DNA of 64,000 bases from an uncultured Clostridia bacterium. Its GTDB lineage: Bacteria; Bacillota; Clostridia; Oscillospirales; Acutalibacteraceae. The first letter of the stretch is position 1. Each line of letters starts with the position of its first letter. Position numbers and translations under genes: made by a program. This document shows positions 30,802 to 38,354 of this stretch, in pieces. The notes under the pieces are model-generated. The model searched no databases, was not told where the DNA came from, and was given only the letters and a program-made list of their open reading frames with translations. The stretch covers positions 29,503-93,502 of the forward strand of contig CAMFBH010000003.1 in the NCBI GenBank assembly GCA_945948515.1. The letters run 5' to 3'.

Positions 30802-32025
30802 ATGGATAACAGAAATAACTCCTTTAATACTCAAAACGATGATACAAATTTCAGGCTTACCGATTTTGCTCAGTCAAATGAAGCATCTTCAGAGCGAAAG
30901 AGCACTCAAACCGTAAAGCCTGCAAGAAAAACCATAAGAACGGGCAACGGCGTAACATCAACATACATATTCTTTATTGTTGTTATCGCCGTTTCCATGG
31001 TTATTTCAATATATGCGCTGTTGTGCATGAACGATATACTTGCAATAACAAAGTCAAAATCGACCGTTACCGTGACTATGAATACCCAAATTGAGGAGGC
31101 TGCGGATGCGATTGACCTTTTATCGGACAATGGTTTAATCAAATGTAAAAACTTCTGCAAATTATTTGCCAAAATCAGAAATGATGAAATCGGAGGTCCT
31201 TATTCTGCCGGCGTTTACTATCTTAATGCAAAACAGGGTCTTGAGGGAATGCTGATTACTCTTCAGGGTGATGTAACAGCTACAACCGAAACCGTTAAAA
31301 TAACTTTCCCAGAAGGATATACTACTCCGGAAATAATTGAAAAGCTTGTTGATAATGAGGTTTGTGATAAATCTTCATTAATTTCAACAATTCAGTCAAC
31401 TGAATTTTCCTATTCTCTTGTAACTAATCTTAAAGCTAACGAGCATGTTCCGTATAGACTTGAAGGCTATCTTTATCCCGATACCTATGATTTCTATATA
31501 GGTGAAAGCGCGTCAAGCGTTATTAAGAAATTCCTTTCAAACGGAGATGAGAAATTTACTCAAAAATACCGTGAACGAGCAAAGGAGCTCGGCTATTCGA
31601 CTCAGGAAATCATTATCATTGCATCAATAATCCAAAAAGAGGCGGCTAACAGCGCGCAAATGAAGGATATTTCATCTGTAATTCACAACCGTCTTAATGA
31701 TAAAATCAATTATCCCAGCCTTGGATGTATGTCAACAGCGGACTATATTACCAATTTTGTTGCAGATTCGCTTTCTTCAACATCTGCACATACACCCGGA
31801 TATTATAAAGATTTTTATGATACAAGCACAGCTTCAACAGTTGTAGGACTTCCAGTAGGGGCAATTTGTAATCCCGGAATTGATGCTATTGAAGCCGCTC
31901 TTTATCCTAATGACACTAATTATTATTATTTCTTCCACGATACGGACGGAAATCTTTATTGTCAGAAAAACTATACGCAAAACAGACAGGAAATTCAAAA
32001 ATACGCACCTTACTTGAACTATTAA
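30802..32025 (+). CDS. mltG: Endolytic murein transglycosylase MltG
   Basis: A 407-residue YceG-like enzyme that cuts nascent glycan strands at the membrane and ends their growth. A charged cytosolic N-terminus of about 55 residues leads to one membrane helix (TSTYIFFIVVIAVSMVISIY), then a LysM-like subdomain and the catalytic domain with the key Glu in ASIIQKEAANSAQMKDISSV and the family block LPVGAICNPGIDAIEAAL. The start is not certain: AAAGGA lies 12 bp before this ATG, and an in-frame ATG 21 bp upstream has no binding site. Confidence 0.93.
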   Translation: MDNRNNSFNTQNDDTNFRLTDFAQSNEASSERKSTQTVKPARKTIRTGNGVTSTYIFFIVVIAVSMVISIYALLCMNDILAITKSKSTVTVTMNTQIEEAADAIDLLSDNGLIKCKNFCKLFAKIRNDEIGGPYSAGVYYLNAKQGLEGMLITLQGDVTATTETVKITFPEGYTTPEIIEKLVDNEVCDKSSLISTIQSTEFSYSLVTNLKANEHVPYRLEGYLYPDTYDFYIGESASSVIKKFLSNGDEKFTQKYRERAKELGYSTQEIIIIASIIQKEAANSAQMKDISSVIHNRLNDKINYPSLGCMSTADYITNFVADSLSSTSAHTPGYYKDFYDTSTASTVVGLPVGAICNPGIDAIEAALYPNDTNYYYFFHDTDGNLYCQKNYTQNRQEIQKYAPYLNY

Positions 32026-32026
32026 T

Positions 32027-33256
32027 ATGGAAAGAAAACTTGAATTACTCTCTCCGGCAGGGGATTTTGAAAGATTAAAGCTCGCCGTTAAATTCGGTGC
32101 AGATGCCGTTTATGTAGGCGCTCACCAATTCGGAATGCGAACAAATCCGTCGAACTTCTCTTTTGACGAGCTAAAAAAAGCGGCAGAATTTGTTCATTCA
32201 TACAACAAAAAAATATATTTAACATGTAACACACTTCCTCGTAATGAAGAAATTGATGAAATGCCTGAATTTCTTCGTCAAGCAGCAATGTGCCGTGTTG
32301 ATGCTTTTATAATTGCAGATATGGGTGTGTTGTCACTTGCAAAAAAATACGCTCCCGATATAGAAGTTCATATTTCAACTCAATGCGGAATTGTAAATTA
32401 TCAGGCAGCAAACGCGCTTTATGAAATGGGTGCTAAGCGAATTGTAACCGCAAGGGAGCTTTCGCTCGATGAAATTAAGGTTATAAGAGATAAAACAAAT
32501 CCTAATCTTGAAATTGAAACCTTTGTTCACGGCGCTATGTGTATGAGCTTCTCGGGCAGATGCATTCTCTCGGATTATATGATTGGTAGGGATGCAAACA
32601 GGGGAGACTGTGCTCAGCCTTGCAGGTGGAAATACAGTGTTGTTGAAGAAACTCGGCCTAATCAGTATTTTCCGATTGAACAAAACGAATCGGGAACATA
32701 TATATTCAATTCAAAGGATTTGAATATGATTGAGCATCTTCCCGAGCTTGATGCCGCAGGTATAGATTCTCTTAAAATTGAAGGAAGAGCAAAAAGCGAA
32801 TACTATACTGCCATTGTTACCTACGCATACAGAAATGCTCTTGACGAATACTATAAAAACAGGACTCATGAATTCAAAACACCGGCATGGATAGTTGAAG
32901 AAACCGAAAAAATGAGTCACCGTGAATATACAACCGGATTTAATTTCGGAAAGCTTCATAACGGTCAAGTTCTCAACACAGGCGGATATATTCGCTCTTG
33001 GGATGTTTGTGCTCTGTTCAGGGAATTAAAGGACGGTGTTTTAACCGTTGACCAAAGAAACCGCTTTTATGAAGGTGATGTTCTTGAGGTAGTAGAGCCC
33101 GGAAAAAAGCCTCAAAAACTCACAGTTAAAAATCTTTATAATGTAAAAGACGGAGAAAAGGTTTCTGTTGCAAATAAAGCAACCGATGTTTACTCATTTG
33201 ATTGTGATTTAAATCTTTCAAGTGATGCCATTTTCAGAAGAAAAAAGGATGATTAA
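32027..33256 (+). CDS. Peptidase U32 family protein (tRNA hydroxylation type)
   Basis: A 409-residue U32 protein with the family signature ETFVHGAMCMSFSGRCILS followed by GDCAQPCRW. It starts LELLSPAGDFERLKLAVKFG, typical for the group of B. subtilis YrrO and E. coli TrhP. TrhP-type members are now linked to 5-hydroxyuridine formation at tRNA position 34 with prephenate-derived chemistry and not to proteolysis; which role applies here is inference. It starts one base after the mltG stop. In Firmicutes mltG, an O-methyltransferase and U32 genes are often neighbours; the methyltransferase is missing here. Confidence 0.9.
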   Translation: MERKLELLSPAGDFERLKLAVKFGADAVYVGAHQFGMRTNPSNFSFDELKKAAEFVHSYNKKIYLTCNTLPRNEEIDEMPEFLRQAAMCRVDAFIIADMGVLSLAKKYAPDIEVHISTQCGIVNYQAANALYEMGAKRIVTARELSLDEIKVIRDKTNPNLEIETFVHGAMCMSFSGRCILSDYMIGRDANRGDCAQPCRWKYSVVEETRPNQYFPIEQNESGTYIFNSKDLNMIEHLPELDAAGIDSLKIEGRAKSEYYTAIVTYAYRNALDEYYKNRTHEFKTPAWIVEETEKMSHREYTTGFNFGKLHNGQVLNTGGYIRSWDVCALFRELKDGVLTVDQRNRFYEGDVLEVVEPGKKPQKLTVKNLYNVKDGEKVSVANKATDVYSFDCDLNLSSDAIFRRKKDD

Positions 33257-33263
33257 ATTTTTT

Positions 33264-33297
33264 ACCCCTAAGTAATACTACTTAGGGGTGTTTTTTT
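33264..33297 (+). terminator. Terminator after the U32 gene, overlapping the next gene's start
   Basis: A perfect 11-bp inverted repeat (ACCCCTAAGTA / TACTTAGGGGT) with a 4-nt loop is followed by G and seven T. The right arm and next base contain AGGGGTG, the only ribosome binding site for the penicillin-binding protein gene, and the T-run supplies the first bases of its TTG start. Confidence 0.85.
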
Positions 33298-34822
33298 GAA
33301 AAAAAGAATTATTTCTTTTGTTATAGTTTTCAGTTTAATTTCTTGTGCAATTACTGCAAGAGTGGGGTATATTGCTTATAACAATAGTGCTGATGCCGGA
33401 ACATTTGTTAATTCATACACGCTTTCTGTTGCAAAAAAAGAACTTACAATTTATGACTGCAATAAAAGAAAGCTGAATTATTTAAACAAAAAATATGCTG
33501 TTGTCATACGACCAAATAAAGAGTGTATGTCCGAGCTAAATAAAGTTTTCAGTGAGTATCAATGTCAAAATATAATTGATGATTTGAAGAGCGGATTTCC
33601 TGTTGTGAGATTTACAAAAGAAAAGGTTGAATGTAAATACCTAAAATTGTATGAAGTTTATGATAAATATTCAGACAATCAGCTTTGTGCGCACCTGATA
33701 TCAAGTGCGAGCAGTGGAATTGAAAACTATATAGGAACCGAACAATTTGAATTAAAAATCAGTTTTCCACAGGATGCAAACGGAAGGATATTGTCGGGAA
33801 GTGAAGGAGAGCTAATTTCAAATTACTATACTGACAAGGGTGTTTGCTTAACGATAGACAGTTCTATTCAAAGAATATGCGAAAAAGCCCTCGGAAATAA
33901 AAAAGGAGCAGTTGTTGTTACAGATGTGAAAACAGGAAATATACTGGCTCTTGCAAGCGGACCGAGGCTCGATTTAAAGAATCCGGAAAATGCTAACAAT
34001 GATTATCTTAACAGAGCTATAAATTCCTATGCCGTTGGCTCTGTGTTTAAAATATTTGTAGCGGCGTGCGCATTGGAAAATAATATTAATCCTACCTATG
34101 AGTGCACAGGAAAAATTAAAATTCACGATACAGAATTTCATTGCTCCGACTCAACGCTACACGGAAAACAAAATATGAAAAAAGCTCTTGCAAATTCCTG
34201 TAACTGTTATTTCATTAATCTTGCGCTTAAAATAGGAAGCGAAAGAATAATTGAATTTGCAGATAAGCTAGGCTTTGGTTGCGCACAGGAAATATATCCG
34301 TCTTTTTTCACCAAATCAGGAATTCTGCCAGCCCCTTCAACGGACGGTCAAACCGCACTTTTGGGTTTTGGTCAGGGTAGATTAAGTGCAACGCCTATAC
34401 AGGTTGCTGCGGCAATCGGAGCAATAGCAAACAACGGAATTTTTCATTCTCCGAATCTTAGGCATTGTGATATTTCAGACAACTCCGAAAAAATCAATAT
34501 TCTGCCCCAATCAAAAGGAATAAGAGTTATGAGCGAAAAAACAGCCCAAACTCTTTGCGAATATATGAAATATGTTGTTACAAACGGAACTGCATCTGCC
34601 GCTCAAAGCAAATCAAATAAATCGGCAGGTAAAACCTCAACTGCACAAACAGGAATTTATGAAAATGGGGAAGAGCTGTATAACGCTTGGTTTGCAGGAT
34701 TCTATCCTTGTGATAATCCAAAATACTCAATAACAATATTAAGAGAAGCGGCAATTTCGGGCTCAATTGACTGTTGTCCTATTTTCAAGACTATTGTTGA
34801 CAATTTAGAGTTTTCGGATTAA
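33296..34822 (+). CDS. Penicillin-binding transpeptidase
   Basis: A 508-residue class B-type penicillin-binding protein with a membrane anchor at about residues 5-28 and an extracellular transpeptidase domain. The active-site motifs are SVFK (within YAVGSVFKIFVA), SCN (ANSCNCYF) and KTS (SAGKTSTAQTG), the last replacing the usual KTG. The N-terminal non-catalytic part is short (about 200 residues), like actinobacterial PbpA. It cross-links peptidoglycan; a specific division, elongation or spore role is not shown. The TTG start is the only good one, 5 bp after AGGGGTG inside the terminator stem. Confidence 0.9.
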   Translation: MKKRIISFVIVFSLISCAITARVGYIAYNNSADAGTFVNSYTLSVAKKELTIYDCNKRKLNYLNKKYAVVIRPNKECMSELNKVFSEYQCQNIIDDLKSGFPVVRFTKEKVECKYLKLYEVYDKYSDNQLCAHLISSASSGIENYIGTEQFELKISFPQDANGRILSGSEGELISNYYTDKGVCLTIDSSIQRICEKALGNKKGAVVVTDVKTGNILALASGPRLDLKNPENANNDYLNRAINSYAVGSVFKIFVAACALENNINPTYECTGKIKIHDTEFHCSDSTLHGKQNMKKALANSCNCYFINLALKIGSERIIEFADKLGFGCAQEIYPSFFTKSGILPAPSTDGQTALLGFGQGRLSATPIQVAAAIGAIANNGIFHSPNLRHCDISDNSEKINILPQSKGIRVMSEKTAQTLCEYMKYVVTNGTASAAQSKSNKSAGKTSTAQTGIYENGEELYNAWFAGFYPCDNPKYSITILREAAISGSIDCCPIFKTIVDNLEFSD

Positions 34823-34842
34823 AATAGAATCGGTGATGATTT

Positions 34843-35832
34843 ATGCAGACCTCAAAGCTGAAAACTCTTATTGTTTATAAAACTCTATTGAAATACAGTG
34901 ATGAAGAAAATCCGCTTTCAACAACCGAGTTGATTTCTTTGTTAAAAGAAAAAGGCATTAATTCCGAAAGGAAATCCATCTATGCCGACATTGAAGCTTT
35001 AAAGGAAATCGGTTGTGATATTGTTTCAACAATAAGCCCTAAAAGAGGTTTTTTTGTTGCTTCAAGAGATTTTGAGTTACCAGAGGTCCGTCTTTTGATT
35101 GATGCGGTTAATTCAGCCGGATTTATTACCCCGAACAAATCCAAAGCTCTTGTTGATAAGCTTGAAGGTTTGGTAAGTGTTTATCAAGCACAGGCTATGG
35201 AAAGCCAGGTTTACTGCGAATCTGCAATTAAATGTGAAAATGAAGAAATATATTATATTATTGACTACCTTCACAGAGCAATTATTAAGTCAAAAAAGGT
35301 TAAGTTTATCTATAAAAAGAGAAATATTGACAGAGAAAACCGAAAGAGCTACACCGAGAAAGCATTTACTGTTTCGCCATACTCTTTAATATGGAAGGAA
35401 GACCATTATTATTTGATTTGTAATAATCAAAAATATGATAACCTTATGAATTTAAGAATTGACAGAATTAGAAAAATTGAAATTCTTGATGAAGCTTCAA
35501 GACCTTTCAGTGAAGTTTCCGAATATAAAAACAGCTTTGATTCCGCCGATTATGCATCTAAAATGTTTAATATGTTTTCGGGCACTACCCAAGATATCAC
35601 TCTTGAATGTAATCTTGATTTAAGAGAGGATATTATTGATCGCTTTGGCTCCAAAATCCCTCTTAAGGCAGTTGATTCAAATCATTTCGAAACTACATTT
35701 TCCGCTGCCCTGAGCGACGGTCTTGTGAGCTGGATTATGCAATACGGTAAAGATATCAAGGTAATATCTCCTCGCGAATTGCGTGAAATGATTAAAAATA
35801 AAGCAAACAGCATAGCAGAGTTATATAACTAA
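34843..35832 (+). CDS. WYL-domain transcriptional regulator
   Basis: A 329-residue regulator of the YafY type: an N-terminal winged helix-turn-helix (about 1-60, with NSERKSIYADIEALKEIG as the recognition region), a central WYL domain (about 140-215, KKVKFIYKKRNID and YSLIWKEDHYYLICNN) and the C-terminal extension. WYL domains bind nucleic acid or nucleotides and respond to DNA damage in several characterised cases. The ligand and targets here are unknown. It lies 20 bp after the penicillin-binding protein gene. Confidence 0.9.
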   Translation: MQTSKLKTLIVYKTLLKYSDEENPLSTTELISLLKEKGINSERKSIYADIEALKEIGCDIVSTISPKRGFFVASRDFELPEVRLLIDAVNSAGFITPNKSKALVDKLEGLVSVYQAQAMESQVYCESAIKCENEEIYYIIDYLHRAIIKSKKVKFIYKKRNIDRENRKSYTEKAFTVSPYSLIWKEDHYYLICNNQKYDNLMNLRIDRIRKIEILDEASRPFSEVSEYKNSFDSADYASKMFNMFSGTTQDITLECNLDLREDIIDRFGSKIPLKAVDSNHFETTFSAALSDGLVSWIMQYGKDIKVISPRELREMIKNKANSIAELYN

Positions 35833-35840
35833 AATAAGAG

Positions 35841-35875
35841 CGCTCTTAGTACTTTAAGTATTAAGGGCGTTTTTT
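35841..35875 (+). terminator. Terminator after the WYL regulator
   Basis: A 12-bp stem with G-U pairs (CGCTCTTAGTAC / GTATTAAGGGCG) and a 5-nt loop is followed by six T. It separates the WYL gene from the two-component operon. Confidence 0.8.
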
Positions 35876-35876
35876 A

Positions 35877-35890
35877 TTACAAAATTGTAA
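35877..35890. promoter_or_regulatory. Bce-type operator box before the response regulator
   Basis: TTACA-AAAT-TGTAA fits the published BceR-type consensus TnACA-N4-TGTAA, a known target of the response regulators that control peptide-antibiotic ABC transporters. It overlaps the -35 box of the candidate promoter. A near-identical box stands before the transporter genes. Confidence 0.65.
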
Positions 35891-35914
35891 TGGAAGATAC
35901 TTCTTCAATATGAT
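35885..35914 (+). promoter_or_regulatory. Candidate sigma-A promoter of the two-component operon
   Basis: TTGTAA (35885-35890) and TATGAT (35909-35914) are spaced by 18 bp, 22 bp before the response regulator ATG. The -35 box forms the right arm of the operator-like inverted repeat, so binding there could directly affect the promoter. Confidence 0.5.
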
Positions 35915-35936
35915 AAAATCAAATTGAGGTGAGATT

Positions 35937-36614
35937 ATGAAAATATTTCTTCTTGAAGATGATGAAGCAATCGGAATTGGGTTAACATATTCGCTTCAAA
36001 ATGAAGGATATGAAGTTAAGCTTGCAAAAAAACTAAAAAACGCATATCAAATTATAGACTCGGAAAATTTTTCATTATATATTCTTGATTTAACACTTCC
36101 GGACGGAAACGGTTATGATGTATGTAAAAGAATTAAATCAAAAGGCGATTTTCCTGTCATTTTTCTTACTGCTTATGATGATGAAATCAATGTTGTTACT
36201 GCTTTTGACCTCGGAGCCGATGACTACATTTCAAAGCCGTTTAGAGTTAGGGAATTAACAGCTCGTATTAAATCCGTTTTACGCAGATATTCAAGCTCGC
36301 CGGACGGTATAGTTGCAATAAAGAATATAACTGTTTACACAAATGAAGCAAAGGTGGTTAAGGACGGAGCAGAAATTATCTTAACGGCAATGGAATATCG
36401 ACTTTTGCTTACCCTTATTAATAACCGAGGAAATATTCTTACACGAAATAAGCTTCTTGAAGAAATATGGGATGTTGAGGGGGATTTTGTTAATGACAAC
36501 ACCCTCACGGTTTATATTAAAAGGCTTAGAAACAAGATTGAAAATGATCCGGCAAATCCAGAGATAATCAAAACAGTCAGAGGATTGGGGTATCAGATAG
36601 AAAATGAAAAATAA
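35937..36614 (+). CDS. OmpR-family response regulator (BceR-like)
   Basis: A 225-residue response regulator. The receiver domain has the acidic pair in LLEDDEAIG, the phosphoacceptor aspartate in LYILDLTLPDG (about residue 51), and the K in YISKPFRVREL. The winged-helix output domain (about 125-222) contains TMEYRLLLTLINNRGNILTR-like OmpR features and ends RTVRGLGYQIE-like. It overlaps the kinase gene by 11 bp. Size, kinase type and operator boxes point to the Bce/peptide-antibiotic group, with autoregulation probable. Confidence 0.9.
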   Translation: MKIFLLEDDEAIGIGLTYSLQNEGYEVKLAKKLKNAYQIIDSENFSLYILDLTLPDGNGYDVCKRIKSKGDFPVIFLTAYDDEINVVTAFDLGADDYISKPFRVRELTARIKSVLRRYSSSPDGIVAIKNITVYTNEAKVVKDGAEIILTAMEYRLLLTLINNRGNILTRNKLLEEIWDVEGDFVNDNTLTVYIKRLRNKIENDPANPEIIKTVRGLGYQIENEK

Positions 36615-37596
36615 AGAATTTGTTATTCCGATTGCTGTCGGAAGTGTATTAAGCATCCTGTTTTCAATTATTGCTTTTTTAATAAATAAATCTTGTGGCT
36701 TTATCACCATATTGTTAGCAGCAATTCTTTTATTGATATTCTTTATATACACGAAAAAGAGATATAAAAAAATTAACGAACTAAACAATTATCTTTCTTT
36801 GGTATGCAGAGGAGACTACACTCTTAATGTTTCTGAAAACACGGAAGGCGAGCTTTCGATATTAAAAAACAATTTATATAAAGTTGTATCTCTTCTAAAA
36901 AACAGCAATGAAAACTTAATAAATGACAAGATTTATCTTGCAGATTCTCTTGCGGATATTTCACATCAGTTAAAGACACCACTTACCTCAGTTATGGTAA
37001 TAACCGATTTGCTAAAGCAGGAGGAAGATACAGAAAAAAGGAATGAATTTGTTTCAATAATAGAAAATCAATGCGATAAAATGAAATGGCTCATAACAAC
37101 TCTGTTAAAGCTATCTAAGCTTGATGCTGGAACTGTTGAATTTGTCAAATCAAATGTAAAGGCCTCAGAAATAATTGATTGCAGCCTAAAGGCATTTATG
37201 TTAAGCATTGACCTGAAAAACATTAAATTAATTAAAAATATCCAAGATTTTGAATTTACAGGTGATAAGAACTGGACTGTTGAAGCTTTAGAGAATATTG
37301 TTAAAAACTGTATTGAGCACACTGATGAAAACAGTGTATTAAGAATAGAAACAAGCTCAAATACGCTCCATAATCAGATAATCATTGAGGATAACGGAAG
37401 CGGTATTTCAAAAAAGGATTTACCGCATATTTTTGAAAGATTTTACAGAGGAGACAATGTAAATCCCGAAAGCGTTGGAATAGGGCTTGCATTATCTAAA
37501 GAAATACTTAAAAATCAAAATGCTTCGGTTAGCGTTGAAAGTGAAGAAGGCAAGGGGAGCAGGTTTACCATAAAATTCTATAAATCGGTTGTGTGA
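36604..37596 (+). CDS. Intramembrane-sensing histidine kinase (BceS-like)
   Basis: A 330-residue sensor kinase with two membrane helices (about 7-26 and 32-50) joined by a loop of only about five residues. It therefore has no extracellular sensor domain, the hallmark of BceS-type kinases that take their signal from a partner ABC transporter. A HAMP-like linker leads to the dimerisation helix with the phosphorylated His in ISHQLKTPL (about 121), and the ATPase domain shows the N box NIVKNCIEH and G boxes IEDNGSGI and GIGLALSKEIL. Confidence 0.9.
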   Translation: MKNKEFVIPIAVGSVLSILFSIIAFLINKSCGFITILLAAILLLIFFIYTKKRYKKINELNNYLSLVCRGDYTLNVSENTEGELSILKNNLYKVVSLLKNSNENLINDKIYLADSLADISHQLKTPLTSVMVITDLLKQEEDTEKRNEFVSIIENQCDKMKWLITTLLKLSKLDAGTVEFVKSNVKASEIIDCSLKAFMLSIDLKNIKLIKNIQDFEFTGDKNWTVEALENIVKNCIEHTDENSVLRIETSSNTLHNQIIIEDNGSGISKKDLPHIFERFYRGDNVNPESVGIGLALSKEILKNQNASVSVESEEGKGSRFTIKFYKSVV

Positions 37597-37607
37597 CAAA
37601 ATTGTTA
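37594..37607. promoter_or_regulatory. Bce-type operator box before the ABC transporter genes
   Basis: TGACA-AAAT-TGTTA matches the TnACA-N4-TGTnA pattern and shares the central ACAAAATTGT with the box before the regulator. It begins at the last codon of the kinase gene and ends 12 bp before the candidate -35 of the transporter promoter, a normal activator position. Confidence 0.65.
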
Positions 37608-37619
37608 TATAAAAGTCAC

Positions 37620-37649
37620 TTGAATGTAATGTTGGTGGGTTATTATGGT
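37620..37649 (+). promoter_or_regulatory. Candidate promoter for the ABC transporter genes
   Basis: TTGAAT (37620-37625) and TATGGT (37644-37649) are spaced by 18 bp and lie 21 bp before the ATPase gene start. The weak -10 is what would be expected of a promoter needing an activator bound at the upstream box. Confidence 0.45.
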
Positions 37650-37670
37650 ATCGTCGAAAGGAGAAAAAAT

Positions 37671-38354
37671 ATGAAAATTCTTGAAATAAAAAACTTATGT
37701 AAAACATATGGCAAAGGCGATACCATGGTTAAAGCACTTGTCAATGTTTCCTTTTCGGTTGAAAAAGGAGAATTTGTTGCCATCGTAGGACCAAGCGGAT
37801 CTGGAAAATCAACTCTTCTTCACATTTTAGGCGGAGTTGATAACGCGACCTCGGGAGAGGTAATTATTGATAACACAGACATCTCAAAGCTTGATGAAAC
37901 TGCTCTTGCAATATTCAGAAGAAGGCAAATCGGTCTTGTTTATCAGTTCTATAATCTCATTCCCATTCTTACTGTAGAAGAAAATTTAACACTTCCGTTG
38001 CTTCTTGACGGCAGAAAGCCTGACCAAAAGCAGATAAGTTCAATCGTTCAAAGTCTCGGTCTTGAAAAAAGGCTCAATCATCTTCCGAATCAGCTTTCGG
38101 GAGGACAGCAGCAGCGTGTATCAATAGGAAGAGCTTTAATCAATAACCCCGCAATTATGCTTGCCGACGAGCCCACAGGAAATCTTGACAGTGAAAACAG
38201 TAAGGAAATTATTGCCCTACTTCGCAAATTCAACAGAGATTTTAAGCAAACTGTGATCATTATTACTCATGATGAAAAAATCGCTCTTTCAGCAGATAGG
38301 GTTATCACAATCGAAGACGGCAGAATAGTCAGAGACGAGGTGAAGCTGAGTTGA
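37671..38354 (+). CDS. ABC transporter ATP-binding protein (BceA/MacB-like)
   Basis: A 227-residue ATPase of the MacB/LolD/BceA family. Walker A is GPSGSGKST, the Q loop is in [18 protein letters not shown], the signature is [15 protein letters not shown], and Walker B is [12 protein letters not shown]. The start is the ATG 7 bp after AAAGGAG; a longer reading through the operator region is not credible. Together with the following permease it should export or detoxify a peptide-like compound or act on the envelope. It overlaps the permease by 4 bp. Confidence 0.94.
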   Translation: MKILEIKNLCKTYGKGDTMVKALVNVSFSVEKGEFVAIVGPSGSGKSTLLHILGGVDNATSGEVIIDNTDISKLDETALAIFRRRQIGLVYQFYNLIPILTVEENLTLPLLLDGRKPDQKQISSIVQSLGLEKRLNHLPNQLSGGQQQRVSIGRALINNPAIMLADEPTGNLDSENSKEIIALLRKFNRDFKQTVIIITHDEKIALSADRVITIEDGRIVRDEVKLS

